The position numbers and the translations under genes are program-made. Under the pieces are notes generated by a model. The model worked only from the letters and a program-made list of their open reading frames with translations. It searched no databases and was not told the origin of the DNA. Shown in pieces: positions 15,430-24,896 of a stretch of DNA of 64,000 nt. Position 1 is the first letter of the stretch. The number at the start of each line of letters is the position of its first letter. The DNA is from Dinoroseobacter sp. (GTDB taxonomy: Bacteria > Pseudomonadota > Alphaproteobacteria > Rhodobacterales > Rhodobacteraceae): positions 124,001 through 188,000 of the forward strand of contig JAEPNN010000002.1 in the NCBI GenBank assembly GCA_017643385.1, given 5' to 3'.

Positions 15430-17198
15430 CCCAAGACCAAATCATCCTTTTCAGTTTGTTCGCGGCTGTCTTCGCCATGCTTCTTTGGGGGCGCTTCAGG
15501 TATGATCTGGTGGCCTTTACCGCGCTTTTGGTGGGCGTGGTTTTGGGTGTGGTCCCCACAAAGGATGCGTTTTCAGGCTTCGGACACCCCGCCACCATTA
15601 TTGTCGCCTTGGTCCTAATTGTCTCGGCTGGCCTTGTAAGGTCAGGAGCCGTGCTTCTGATCACGCGCACACTTGTTGATGCCTCGCGCAATCTTGGAAC
15701 ACATATCGCCATCATGGGCGGGATTGGCGGTGTCCTGTCTGCTTTCATGAACAACGTTGCCGCACTGGCGTTGCTGATGCCGGTAGATATCGCAACTGCG
15801 CGCAAAGCAAAACGGGCGGCCGGCCTGACCCTGATGCCGCTGAGCTTTGCCACGATTCTGGGTGGCATGGTTACGTTGATCGGCACACCGCCCAACATCA
15901 TCATTGCTTCCATCCGGGAAGAAAGCCTGGGCGCACCGTTCACCATGTTTGATTTCGCGCCAGTGGGAGGCGTTGCAGCGATTGCAGGACTTATGTTTGT
16001 CGCTTTGATCGGCTGGCGCCTGATCCCGTCTGGTCAGCAAGACGCTGGGACTGAACCTTTGGAAGCCCTTTCAGGTTATCTTGCAGAGCTAACAGTTCCC
16101 GAAGGTCACCCCATGATCGGGGAACGCATGAGTGCAATGAATGAGGCAGCTGAAGCCGCCGATGTCACACTGCTGGGGCTCATTCGAAATGGCAAACGCA
16201 TGCGGGGCCGCGCTTTACGCCAAACGATTCAGGCGCATGATGCGCTTGTCCTTGAGGCGGAACCAAACGCACTGGACGAATTCCGGGTGGCCCAAAAACT
16301 TGCAACTGCTGACGCCAAGCGCGCGGATTTGTTAAAAGGTGGGGATACCGCGCTGGTTGAAGTGGTGGTGAACGATGATGCGCGCATTGCAGGCAAATCT
16401 TCGCAATCGCTTGGGCTGGGTTGGCGTAAGCGGACCGTTTTGATGGGGATTGCGCGCAGCGGGCGACGCATCACATCGCAACTGCGCAAGACCATCATCA
16501 AGCCCGGTGACGTACTTTTGTTGCAAACACCTGCGGAACACAAAGACGAGGTTGTCGATTGGATCGGTGGCCTGCCACTGGCCGAGCGAGGGTTGTCGGT
16601 GACGCAAGACACCAAAACATGGCTTGCCATCGGCGTTTTCGCCGCGGCGGTTGCGGCTGCGAGTTTTGGTCTGGTCTACCTGCCCGTTGCATTGGGTCTG
16701 GTGGTCGTGGCGTTTGTCCTATCGGGTATTTTGCCGATTAGGGAAGTATACGACCATATTGAGTGGCCCGTGGTTGTCCTGCTGGGGTCGATGATCCCGC
16801 TTGGAGCGGCTTTGGAAACCTCCGGAGGCACCGAGTTGATCGCAAGCGCCCTGATCGGTTTGACCAACGGACTTCCTGCATGGGCCATCCTGACGGTGCT
16901 AATGGTCGTGACCATGACCTTGTCAGATGTTCTGAACAACACCGCGACCACAATCGTAGCAGCCCCGGTCGGGATCCAGATGGCAAACACATTAGGCGTG
17001 AACCCAGATCCGTTTCTGATGGCTGTGGCTATTGCTGCAAGCGCGGCGTTCCTCACACCCATCGGGCACAAGAACAACACCCTTATACTTGGCCCCGGCG
17101 GGTACCGCTTCGGAGACTACTGGCGCATGGGTCTGCCGCTGGAGGGTATCATCATCGCGGTCTCGATACCGACATTGATGATCGTCTGGCCTCTTTGA
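15426..17198 (+). CDS. SLC13 family permease with two TrkA-C domains
   Basis: Encodes 590 residues. The N-terminal half has permease spans with the family motif NNVAALALLMPV and TLIGTPPNIIIASI. Two RCK/TrkA-C domains follow between residues about 210 and 395 (TVPEGHPMIGERMS; VVNDDARIAGKSSQSLG; KPGDVLLLQTP). The second permease half contains SDVLNNTATTIVAAPVG and TPIGHKNNTLILGPGGYRFGDY. Proteins of this type transport anions such as sulfate or dicarboxylates across the inner membrane, with TrkA-C likely regulatory. It converges on a second permease of similar design whose coding region ends at 17604. Confidence 0.92.
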   Translation: MTQDQIILFSLFAAVFAMLLWGRFRYDLVAFTALLVGVVLGVVPTKDAFSGFGHPATIIVALVLIVSAGLVRSGAVLLITRTLVDASRNLGTHIAIMGGIGGVLSAFMNNVAALALLMPVDIATARKAKRAAGLTLMPLSFATILGGMVTLIGTPPNIIIASIREESLGAPFTMFDFAPVGGVAAIAGLMFVALIGWRLIPSGQQDAGTEPLEALSGYLAELTVPEGHPMIGERMSAMNEAAEAADVTLLGLIRNGKRMRGRALRQTIQAHDALVLEAEPNALDEFRVAQKLATADAKRADLLKGGDTALVEVVVNDDARIAGKSSQSLGLGWRKRTVLMGIARSGRRITSQLRKTIIKPGDVLLLQTPAEHKDEVVDWIGGLPLAERGLSVTQDTKTWLAIGVFAAAVAAASFGLVYLPVALGLVVVAFVLSGILPIREVYDHIEWPVVVLLGSMIPLGAALETSGGTELIASALIGLTNGLPAWAILTVLMVVTMTLSDVLNNTATTIVAAPVGIQMANTLGVNPDPFLMAVAIAASAAFLTPIGHKNNTLILGPGGYRFGDYWRMGLPLEGIIIAVSIPTLMIVWPL

Positions 17199-17220
17199 GG
17201 CTTAGCGGGTTTCGCCAATC

Positions 17221-17592
17221 TCAGTCTGTTTGCGGGGGTGAGACAAACACAAACTCCGTCCCATCAGACGGATCAACGATTGTGACCGTGCCCAAAGCAT
17301 TCAGTGTGACCAACCCATTGGCGGGCTGGAAAATCGCTTCGACCAGCCGGCGCAAGATGTTACTGCGCGTATCGAGCTCGACCGTATAAGGCCAATTTAG
17401 CGAGCAGCCCTGTAATTGTCCGCTCCAGGCTGCGCCTTCAGGTCTGGCCATTTCGCAGCGGCTCGCATCGCTCAGTGTTACCACCAGTTGATCCTGGGTC
17501 AGACTGACCTGTGCCGGGCGGGGCGACATGTCGAAGCCTGCACACCCCGCAAGGCCCAATGCCAGTACACTTCCCAAAGCTATTCGTAGCAT
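17221..17592 (-). CDS. Hypothetical lipoprotein
   Basis: Encodes 123 residues. MLRIALGSVLALGLAGC is a lipoprotein signal with lipobox LAGC, and the mature part is a small domain with two further cysteines (SRCEM and LQGCSLN) that could form a disulfide. No family is recognised. ATG 17592 is chosen because AAGGAG lies just upstream, overlapping the stop codon of the preceding permease gene. The two genes therefore look translationally coupled. Probably lipid-anchored at the periplasmic side. Confidence 0.75.
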   Translation of the reverse strand: MLRIALGSVLALGLAGCAGFDMSPRPAQVSLTQDQLVVTLSDASRCEMARPEGAAWSGQLQGCSLNWPYTVELDTRSNILRRLVEAIFQPANGLVTLNALGTVTIVDPSDGTEFVFVSPPQTD

Positions 17593-17603
17593 CGCGGCAC
17601 TCC

Positions 17604-19382
17604 TTAAAGCGGCCAAATAAACGGGATCAGCGCAGACGCGATCAACCCGATGGACAGGTTCAGCGGAATGCCAACCTTCAAGAAGTCAGTAAACCGATAC
17701 CCCCCAGGACCGTAAACTAACATATTCGTTTGGTACCCAATCGGTGTGGCAAAGCTTGCGCTGGCCGCAACCATGACCGCCACCACCAGAGGGCGTGGAT
17801 CAATGCCCATCGCGTGCGCCAAGCCGATGGCAAGGGGCGTCACAACAACCGCGACCGCATTGTTCGACACCAGTTCGGTCAAAATGCTTGTCAGCAGATA
17901 TATCGCCCAGACGATCCAAAAGGGTGGCAAGCCAGCCAGATACGGCGCAATTCCATTTGCGATCAATGCGACAGCGCCCGTGTGATCGAGGGCGGCCCCA
18001 ACCGCCAACATCGAAAAGATCAACGCAAGAAGACGCCCGTCAACGAACCCGAAGGCCTCGTCTGCGTCAATGCAACGTGTCAGTAGAACCACTGCGACCG
18101 CGACCAAGGACAAGGCAAAAATAGGGGCAATGCCCAACGCCGCAAAAATCACGATGCCCGCCAGCGCCAAAAGCGCAATCGGGGCCTGCCTACGCCGATA
18201 GGCCCGTTCTGTGGGTTCTGCGACATCCACCAGCCCCATATCCTGCGCAAGCCGCTGAATATCCTCCGGAGCCCCTTCCAAAAGCAGCGTATCTCCAACC
18301 CTTATGATCAGATCATCGAGATAACCGCCGAGGTTCTGGTTTCGCCGGTGCACGGCTAGCGGATAAACCCCATAGCGCCGCCGCAAGCGCATTTCACCGA
18401 GCGATTTGCCCACCATCGTGCAGCCCGGCGTGATCAGAACTTCGACCGTGTTTGTTGCCGTTGAGCTGAGCTTATCAACCATTCGCACATCCTTGCTGGC
18501 CTGAAGACCCAGCAGTTCAGACATTTCAGACCGCAACACGACGCGGTCGCCCGCCTCCAGCACGACAGCCCCCATGTCCCGACGCAAGGATGCGTCTCCG
18601 CGCAAGACGTCGATCAGACGCACGCCACCGCGGCGAAATTCGTCCACCTCGCGCGCCTTCTGACCAATCAGGGAACTGTCTTCGGGGATGGCAACTTCAG
18701 TGAAAAATTTCATCTTGCCGCGATTGGTCAAAAGCCCCGCCAAAGAGGCGCGATCCGGCAACAGCACTTTCCCAAACAGAAGCAGATATCCCATGCCCCA
18801 GATCACGAGGATGATGGCCAGAGGTGTAATTTCGAAAAGACCGAAGGGCTCTAACCCGCCCTCGCGCGCAACCCCGTCGACCAGAAGGTTCGTGGAGGTC
18901 CCGATCAAGGTCAGCGTGCCACCGAGGATCGCCGCATAGGAAAGCGGGATCAGCAAGCGCGACGGAAACATATCCATCGACTTACAAAGCTGCACAAAGA
19001 CAGGAATCATCACCACAACGACCGGCGTATTGGACACGAACGCCGAAGCCAGAATGACAAAGCCCAGCATCACCGCGATCCCAAGCATCGGGCGCCCGAC
19101 AGAACGCCGTTTGGCTTCTTGCGTAAACCAGTCGAGCCCACCCGTGCGCACCAGCGCCCCCATGACCACAAACATCGCCGCAATCGTCCAGGGCGCCGGG
19201 TTTGACAGCACGGCCAGCGCATCCTGATAGGGCAGCAATCCCAACACCAGCAGCAGGGTCGCCCCGCCCAACGCAACCACTTCTGTGGGATAGGTTTCAC
19301 GCACAAACAGCACAAACATCAGCAAAACCACCGCCAGTGAAAGCTGGGCTTCGAGATCTGGGGTCAAACCGAGTGGTATCAT
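17604..19382 (-). CDS. SLC13 family permease with TrkA-C domains
   Basis: Encodes 592 residues with the same layout as the permease at 15426: an N-terminal permease half (FVSNTPVVVVMIPVFVQ, LTLIGTSTNLLVDGV), two TrkA-C domains in residues about 205-370 (AIPEDSSLIGQKAREVDE; TPGCTMVGKSLGEMRLRR; RVGDTLLLEG) and a C-terminal half (LVSNNAVAVVVTPLAIGLA, TPIGYQTNMLVYGPGGYRFTDF). Sequence identity between the two is moderate by eye, so they look like old paralogues rather than a recent duplication. Anion uptake is inferred from the family; the substrate is unknown. Confidence 0.92.
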   Translation of the reverse strand: MIPLGLTPDLEAQLSLAVVLLMFVLFVRETYPTEVVALGGATLLLVLGLLPYQDALAVLSNPAPWTIAAMFVVMGALVRTGGLDWFTQEAKRRSVGRPMLGIAVMLGFVILASAFVSNTPVVVVMIPVFVQLCKSMDMFPSRLLIPLSYAAILGGTLTLIGTSTNLLVDGVAREGGLEPFGLFEITPLAIILVIWGMGYLLLFGKVLLPDRASLAGLLTNRGKMKFFTEVAIPEDSSLIGQKAREVDEFRRGGVRLIDVLRGDASLRRDMGAVVLEAGDRVVLRSEMSELLGLQASKDVRMVDKLSSTATNTVEVLITPGCTMVGKSLGEMRLRRRYGVYPLAVHRRNQNLGGYLDDLIIRVGDTLLLEGAPEDIQRLAQDMGLVDVAEPTERAYRRRQAPIALLALAGIVIFAALGIAPIFALSLVAVAVVLLTRCIDADEAFGFVDGRLLALIFSMLAVGAALDHTGAVALIANGIAPYLAGLPPFWIVWAIYLLTSILTELVSNNAVAVVVTPLAIGLAHAMGIDPRPLVVAVMVAASASFATPIGYQTNMLVYGPGGYRFTDFLKVGIPLNLSIGLIASALIPFIWPL

Positions 19383-19407
19383 CGCGGCCTTAGTGCGTTA
19401 CATACGT

Positions 19408-20325
19408 TCAAGCATGGCTCTTGCCGCTCTCGCTGTCCACAGAGGCGTTCGGACGCGGCTGCACCAGAAAGACGCCCACAAACATCAACGCCATGGCAGC
19501 CCAGATCCAGACCGAGTAGCTTTCGTCTAATATCAGCTTCGCCCAAAACACACCAAAGCCCGTCACAAGGTAGCTGACCTGAACGGCAAAGACCGGGCCT
19601 GCGCGCGCAACCAGCCAGAAATAGGTCGCATAAACAAGACCATGAACGACGCCCGAGGCAACGAGCGAGAAGTCAGCAATGCTGTAAGGCGGCAGCGGTG
19701 AAATGAACGTGCCCGTGGCCAAGGCAATTGGCGCTGAAACCACCGCACCAATCACGGATGCGCCCAGAAGCAACTGGACAGCATCCAGTCCTTGCATTCC
19801 AAGCTTGGCAAGCAAGTTGCCTTCAAGCGCATAGAAAAGTGGGGCGATCAATGCGAGTGGAACAAACACCAACATTGCGCGATCTGGCAAACTAGCCTCG
19901 GGTGCCACGATCAGCAGAACACCTGCCAACCCGCAAGCAAGCCCCGCCAGTCGTATCAGGCTGAACCGATCGACACCCAGCATCAGTGCGACCGGGAAAG
20001 CGAGCATTGGAACGGTAGACAGCAAGATGGATAGAAGCCCGGAAGGGACATGCCGAATGGCCTCGTAACTTGCGCTGTTGGGCAGGATGGTCCCAATGAA
20101 TGCGACCATGACATAAAGCCCGACCTGCGCCCGCCCCCATGGCAACCGTTTGCCCTTTGCGAAGGTGATTGCACTAAGGACGATTATCCCAACAACAAAC
20201 TGCCAAAATACAAGTCCAGGAGCCCTGTATCCCGTTGAAACAGCGAGTTTTGCAAGCGGCTGGGTAATCCCCCACCCTGCCCCCAGAACTATAAGGATCA
20301 GGATGAACCCTAAACGCAGGTTCAT
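19408..20325 (-). CDS. EamA/DMT family transporter
   Basis: Encodes 305 residues with ten predicted spans in two EamA repeats. The first begins GFILILIVLGAGWGITQPLAKLA and the second LALIAPLFYALEGNLLAKL. It ends with a short hydrophilic tail after FLVQPRPNAS. It is the downstream partner of the phosphoesterase gene, with a 4-base ATGA overlap. Substrate unknown; only the permease class is supported. Confidence 0.9.
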   Translation of the reverse strand: MNLRLGFILILIVLGAGWGITQPLAKLAVSTGYRAPGLVFWQFVVGIIVLSAITFAKGKRLPWGRAQVGLYVMVAFIGTILPNSASYEAIRHVPSGLLSILLSTVPMLAFPVALMLGVDRFSLIRLAGLACGLAGVLLIVAPEASLPDRAMLVFVPLALIAPLFYALEGNLLAKLGMQGLDAVQLLLGASVIGAVVSAPIALATGTFISPLPPYSIADFSLVASGVVHGLVYATYFWLVARAGPVFAVQVSYLVTGFGVFWAKLILDESYSVWIWAAMALMFVGVFLVQPRPNASVDSESGKSHA

Positions 20326-21137
20326 ACAGGACCCGTTTGCGCCAGGCGCCCGCCTTGTCGGACCATCTCGACCCGCGTTGCTTTGCCAGTCCGGTCATCT
20401 GTTTCGATATAAAGCCCACTAAGTGTGGCTTCGCCAAGCGCAGGCGTGAACCGGCCCTTTGGCATGCCTGTAATGAAGCGGCGCAGGGGCTCTGTCTTTT
20501 CCATGCCAATGACCGAATTGTAATCGCCACACATACCGGCATCCGCCTGAAAGGCAGTGCCCCCGTTGAGGATCTGCGCATCCCCGGTTGGAATATGTGT
20601 ATGGGTTCCGACAACCACGCTCGCGCGCCCGTCGCAAAAATGCCCTATACCCATCTTTTCCGACGTTGCCTCGCAATGGATGTCCACCAGAATTGCATTG
20701 GCGAGCCCCCCCAGCGGGTGGGAGCGCAAAACCGCATCGAGCGCTGAGAACGGGTCATCGAAAGGGCGCTTCATGAAAACCTGACCCAGCGCCTGAGTTA
20801 CAAGGATTTTCTGACCGCGCTGCGTTGAAAAAAGGCGGAACCCTTTGCCCGGCGCATCTTTTGCATAATTCAGAGGGCGAATGATGCGGGGTTCATTTTC
20901 AATGAAGCCCAACATTTCTTTCTGGTCAAAGGCGTGATCACCTAGCGTAAGCACGTCCGCGCCTGCACCCAGTAATGTTTTGGCATGATCACCTGTTAGT
21001 CCCATGCCGGCAGACGCGTTTTCTGCGTTCACCACAACGAAGTCGAGTTTCCAATCGGCGCGCAATTTGGGAAGCCGCTCTACGACTGCTTTGCGACCCG
21101 CGCGTCCCATAACATCACCAAGAAAGAGTATCTTCAT
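20322..21137 (-). CDS. TIGR00282/YmdB-like metallophosphoesterase
   Basis: Encodes 271 residues. Metal-binding motifs of the YmdB family are visible in order: LGDVMGRAGRKAV, NAENASAGMGL, LGDHAFDQKE, VDIHCEATSEK and VVGTHTHIPTGDAQ. Family members hydrolyse 2',3'-cyclic nucleotides or related phosphodiesters and are cytoplasmic. It overlaps the following EamA gene by four bases. The start at 21137 gives the normal MKILFLGD opening. Confidence 0.93.
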   Translation of the reverse strand: MKILFLGDVMGRAGRKAVVERLPKLRADWKLDFVVVNAENASAGMGLTGDHAKTLLGAGADVLTLGDHAFDQKEMLGFIENEPRIIRPLNYAKDAPGKGFRLFSTQRGQKILVTQALGQVFMKRPFDDPFSALDAVLRSHPLGGLANAILVDIHCEATSEKMGIGHFCDGRASVVVGTHTHIPTGDAQILNGGTAFQADAGMCGDYNSVIGMEKTEPLRRFITGMPKGRFTPALGEATLSGLYIETDDRTGKATRVEMVRQGGRLAQTGPV

Positions 21138-21291
21138 AACAGCGCCTTACGCGCACGCACCTCTGCGCGCAATCCCTACTAGGTATAGCTAGATCGCCAC
21201 CAAAATTATCCACAAATAGTAGTTAACCTTGCATTAATACTATTTTGGGAAGACTATAGAGCTTACAGGGTGAGAAAGCAGGGAGGCGGTT

Positions 21292-21420
21292 ATGACCGAT
21301 GCGTTCTCCGAACAAGATGACGAAATCAAAGGCTTTGAGCTTCAGAAAAAACACTGGCTCGCTTTGGTTGCGGTGTTTGCGGTTATAGAACTCGCAGTGT
21401 TGATCGCACTTATCTCGTAA
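21292..21420 (+). CDS. 42-residue single-span membrane protein
   Basis: A short frame with GGGAGG at ideal distance before the ATG. It encodes an acidic N terminus (MTDAFSEQDDEIKGFELQKK) followed by one hydrophobic helix of about 20 residues that ends at the C terminus (VIELAVLIALIS). Such tail-anchored micro-proteins often associate with larger membrane complexes; the role here is unknown. Its stop overlaps the 3' end of the folate cyclo-ligase gene on the other strand by 11 bases. Confidence 0.75.
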   Translation: MTDAFSEQDDEIKGFELQKKHWLALVAVFAVIELAVLIALIS

Positions 21421-21967
21421 AAACCAGTGTTTCGCTTTCAGTAACAAGGGCATCAAGCGGCTGGTCTGTCGGCTCTAACGGCACGTTTTCAACCTCTTGG
21501 GCCGCCCAGGCGTAGCCTACGGCATAGACAGGGCCACGAGACCGAAGCCCTTCAAGTGTGCGGTCGTAAAATCCCCCGCCATACCCCAAACGCCCGCCAA
21601 AACGGTCAAAGGCGACCAAGGGAACAATTACGACCTCAGGGATCATTTCAATACCTTCAGCCGGTACGCGCGCCCCGAATGGTCCATCAACCATTTGGGC
21701 CTCGAGGCTCCATCGATGGAAGATGAGTGGTTTGCCATTCGAGATAATCACCGGAACGCCAACGGGCGCATCAACCGCAAGATCGGCCATCGCAACCAGT
21801 GGATCCAACTCGGACCGCATCGGCATATAGCCCGCCACCGGTTTTCCGCGATGCGGCTCTAGCAGGCGCAAAAGACGATGTACGGCTGGTAGAGAATTAC
21901 CCGCATCAAAGGCGATCTTCCGGCGCTTGAATACCTCTTTGCGCAATGCTGTTTTGTCGAGGCTCAT
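21410..21967 (-). CDS. 5-formyltetrahydrofolate cyclo-ligase
   Basis: Encodes 185 residues. The enzyme converts 5-formyl-THF to 5,10-methenyl-THF with ATP. Motifs include ALRKEVFKRRK at the N terminus, GYMPMRSELDP in the substrate loop, and VVIVPLVAFDRFGGRLGYGG followed by GFYDRTL, the phosphate/Mg site. The start overlaps the mgtE stop by four bases. Cytoplasmic; one-carbon metabolism. Confidence 0.93.
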   Translation of the reverse strand: MSLDKTALRKEVFKRRKIAFDAGNSLPAVHRLLRLLEPHRGKPVAGYMPMRSELDPLVAMADLAVDAPVGVPVIISNGKPLIFHRWSLEAQMVDGPFGARVPAEGIEMIPEVVIVPLVAFDRFGGRLGYGGGFYDRTLEGLRSRGPVYAVGYAWAAQEVENVPLEPTDQPLDALVTESETLVFTR

Positions 21968-23352
21968 AACAAAACCGCCGCTGCCAGTCCGAGAAATGAG
22001 AAAAACCCAACAATGTCAGTGACCGTGGTCACGAAAGCGCCAGACGCCAGTGCCGGATCAATCCCCAACTTATCAAGTGCGATCGGGATCAGGAGACCCG
22101 CAAACCCCGCGACAACCATATTGATGACCATCGCAGCCGCAATCACGTACCCCAAGCGAAAATCACCGAACCACACCACGCCGACCGCGCCAATCACAAC
22201 GGCGAAGATAAGACCGTTGATCAGGCCAGCGATCACCTCTCGGCGCAGGACACGCCACGCGTTAGCACCGGTCAAGTCACGGGTTGCTATGGCGCGCACG
22301 GCAACCGTCAGGGTCTGGGTGCCTGCATTGCCCCCCATGGAGGCCACGATTGGCATGAGAACGGCGAGCGCCACCACAGTTGCAATCACGGCCTCATACT
22401 GGGCGATGACAATTGAGGCCAAAACCGCGGTGACCAGATTGACGGCCAACCATGGAAAGCGCCGCTTTGCGATGGCAAACGTGTTGTCGCTTAGGCTTTC
22501 ATCGCCCACGCCTGCGAGACGCAAAATATCTTCTTCATGCTCTTCATCGAGCACCGCCATGGCGTCATCGATGGTGATCACGCCAACGAGCCGCTCGTCT
22601 TCGTCCACCACGGGCGCGGAAATCAGGTGATACTGGTTAAAGGCATAGGCGACGTCTTCTTCCGGCTGAAGGACTGATATCGTGCGGAAGCTGTCTTCGG
22701 TAATGTCGGTCAGCGGTTTGTTGCGCGCAGACGCCAGCAGCCTGCCAAGCGTGACATAGCCCACCGGCTTGGTGCGCGGATCAACCAGGATGATATGATA
22801 AAATTGCTCAGGTAGCTCGTTGTCATCTTCACGTCGCAGAAAATCGATCGCTTCGCCCACGGTCCAGTGCTCGGGCGCTTTCACGAGTTCGCGCTGCATC
22901 AGACGACCAGCTGAATATTCTGGATAGCTGAGCGCCTGTTCCACCGCGACCCGATCAGTGCTTTCCAGCGCATCAAGGACTGTTTGCTGATCGACAGCCT
23001 CAAGGTCCTCGATCAGATCAACGACATCGTCGCTTTCAAGATCACGAACCGCTTCGGCAAGAACCTCGGGCTTTAGTTTTGAAATGACGTCGACGCGGAG
23101 GCTTTCATCAAGTTCCGACAGAACCTCGCCATCCAGCTCGATCCCCCACAGATCGAGTAGCGCGCGCCGCTGCTTGCCATCGATCTGCTCAAGCAGGTCA
23201 GCAATATCGGCGGCATGGAGCGGCTCCAGCAGGGCCTCAAGACCCCCGGCATCTCGCGCTTCGACCACATCCAGAACGTCAGACACGGTCTCCCGGTCGA
23301 GCGCATAGCCCTCGTCGGTGCCGTCTTCGATTTCGCGAATGTCTTCCGCCAT
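21964..23352 (-). CDS. mgtE: MgtE family magnesium transporter
   Basis: Encodes 462 residues. The order is typical: an MgtE N superhelical domain (residues about 30-135, with LLEPLHAADIADLLEQ and LESDDVVDLIEDLEAVDQ), two CBS domains (about 140-265, PEYSAGRLMQREL and APVVDEDERLVGVITIDDAM) and five C-terminal spans with MPIVASMGGNAGTQTLTVAV, the conserved pore segment. It imports Mg2+ and the cytoplasmic domains gate it by intracellular magnesium. It overlaps the folate gene by four bases and is divergent from the guanine deaminase gene. Confidence 0.95.
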   Translation of the reverse strand: MAEDIREIEDGTDEGYALDRETVSDVLDVVEARDAGGLEALLEPLHAADIADLLEQIDGKQRRALLDLWGIELDGEVLSELDESLRVDVISKLKPEVLAEAVRDLESDDVVDLIEDLEAVDQQTVLDALESTDRVAVEQALSYPEYSAGRLMQRELVKAPEHWTVGEAIDFLRREDDNELPEQFYHIILVDPRTKPVGYVTLGRLLASARNKPLTDITEDSFRTISVLQPEEDVAYAFNQYHLISAPVVDEDERLVGVITIDDAMAVLDEEHEEDILRLAGVGDESLSDNTFAIAKRRFPWLAVNLVTAVLASIVIAQYEAVIATVVALAVLMPIVASMGGNAGTQTLTVAVRAIATRDLTGANAWRVLRREVIAGLINGLIFAVVIGAVGVVWFGDFRLGYVIAAAMVINMVVAGFAGLLIPIALDKLGIDPALASGAFVTTVTDIVGFFSFLGLAAAVLL

Positions 23353-23466
23353 GGCCTGCCCCTTGCCTGTGCTGAGACTGATAGCGGGTCTGGCGTTCTC
23401 GCAACAGGGGTGTCAGACCGCAATCCACGATTTACCCGGCCTTTTTGACCCGCTACGGTTTTGCGA

Positions 23467-24750
23467 ATGACAAAGACACTTCTGCTGGCCCAGACCCTGC
23501 GTTTTGACGGCAACCCATTCCTGAACGGCGTGGAGGCGGCACGACATGAACGCCACGGCGCCGTTCTGGTCGAAAACGGCAGGATTGCGGATGTTGGGTG
23601 CGCGGACGATCTACGTGCGGCCTACCCTGAAGCAATGATCCAGGATCTGGGCAAGGCGTTGCTTTTGCCGGGCTTTGTCGACGCGCATATGCACTACCCT
23701 CAGACGGCTATTATCGCGAGTTGGGGCAAACGCCTGATTGATTGGCTGAACACTTACACGTTTCCGGAAGAATCGCGGTTCGGCGATCCGGACTATGCTC
23801 GTGAAATAGCGGCACGCAGCTTTGATCTTACGCTCGCATCTGGCACCACGACGCTGTGCAGCTACGCGACGATCCATCCGGAAAGTGTCGATGCTTTTTT
23901 TTCCGAGGCGCAACAACGTGGCCTGCGCGCTTTGAATGGCAAAACCTGTATGGATCGCAACGCGCCAGACACGCTGCGCGATACCGCGCAATCTGCTTAT
24001 GACGACAGCAAAGCCCTGCTGGAGAAATGGCATGGCGTGGACCGGCTATCTTACGTGATCACGCCCCGGTTTTCGCCAACCTCGACACCCGAACAGCTTG
24101 AAGCACTGGGCGCGCTTTGGGCTGAACATCCCGATTGCCTGATGCAGACCCATCTGAGCGAACAAACCGACGAGATAGCATGGGTCCGTGACCTGTTCCC
24201 TGAGGCGCGCGATTATCTCGACACCTATGAAAAACACGGCCTCTTGGGGTCACGGGGACTTTACGGCCATTCCATCCATCTGGAACCCCGCGAGCAGGAC
24301 CGGCTGAGCGAAACGGGTGCAGCCCTGATCCACTGCCCGACGTCCAATACCTTCATAGGCTCCGGGCTCTTTGACTTCGCTATGGCACAACGTTTACGCG
24401 TGGGCCTTGCCACTGACACCGGTGGTGGATCGAGCTTTTCCATGCTGCGCACCATGGCTGCCGCGTATGAGGTCGGACAGCTGGGCGGAACCGTACTGCA
24501 TCCCGCGCATCTTTTGTGGCTGGCCACGGCCGGTTCTGCACAGACGTTGCACCTTGAAGACAAAATCGGTCGCCTCGAGACAGGGTTAGAGGCCGATCTG
24601 GTCGCGCTTGATCTGTCCAGCACATCCGCCATCGCACAACGAAGTGCGCGAGCCGAGGACATCTGGGAAGCTGTCTTCCCGACGATCATGATGGGCGATG
24701 ATCGGGCGGTTCAGCAGGTTTGGGTGAAAGGTGTGCCGGTCAAAACTTAA
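23467..24750 (+). CDS. guaD: Guanine deaminase
   Basis: Encodes 427 residues of the amidohydrolase superfamily. Guanine is converted to xanthine and ammonia. Zinc-site motifs are PGFVDAHMHYPQ, TCMDRNAP, LMQTHLSEQ, LYGHSIHLEP and the GLATDTGGGSSFSM aspartate, all in the family order. The start at ATG 23467 is preferred over TTG 23461, giving MTKTLLLAQTLRFDG. It converges on the 8-oxoguanine deaminase-like gene, and together they suggest purine salvage or nitrogen scavenging. No strong ribosome site was seen. Confidence 0.93.
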   Translation: MTKTLLLAQTLRFDGNPFLNGVEAARHERHGAVLVENGRIADVGCADDLRAAYPEAMIQDLGKALLLPGFVDAHMHYPQTAIIASWGKRLIDWLNTYTFPEESRFGDPDYAREIAARSFDLTLASGTTTLCSYATIHPESVDAFFSEAQQRGLRALNGKTCMDRNAPDTLRDTAQSAYDDSKALLEKWHGVDRLSYVITPRFSPTSTPEQLEALGALWAEHPDCLMQTHLSEQTDEIAWVRDLFPEARDYLDTYEKHGLLGSRGLYGHSIHLEPREQDRLSETGAALIHCPTSNTFIGSGLFDFAMAQRLRVGLATDTGGGSSFSMLRTMAAAYEVGQLGGTVLHPAHLLWLATAGSAQTLHLEDKIGRLETGLEADLVALDLSSTSAIAQRSARAEDIWEAVFPTIMMGDDRAVQQVWVKGVPVKT

Positions 24751-24896
24751 TCCGGTTGTCACGCTGCGATCTTGTAAAGATCAGAAATTGCGCAGCCGGT
24801 TCCTGATGCGATCACTCACGCGCAAAACATCACAGCGTTCTATTTTTCTGTCTATTTACCAAGATTTTTATAAGATTTCAGAGGCCACACCTCTGG

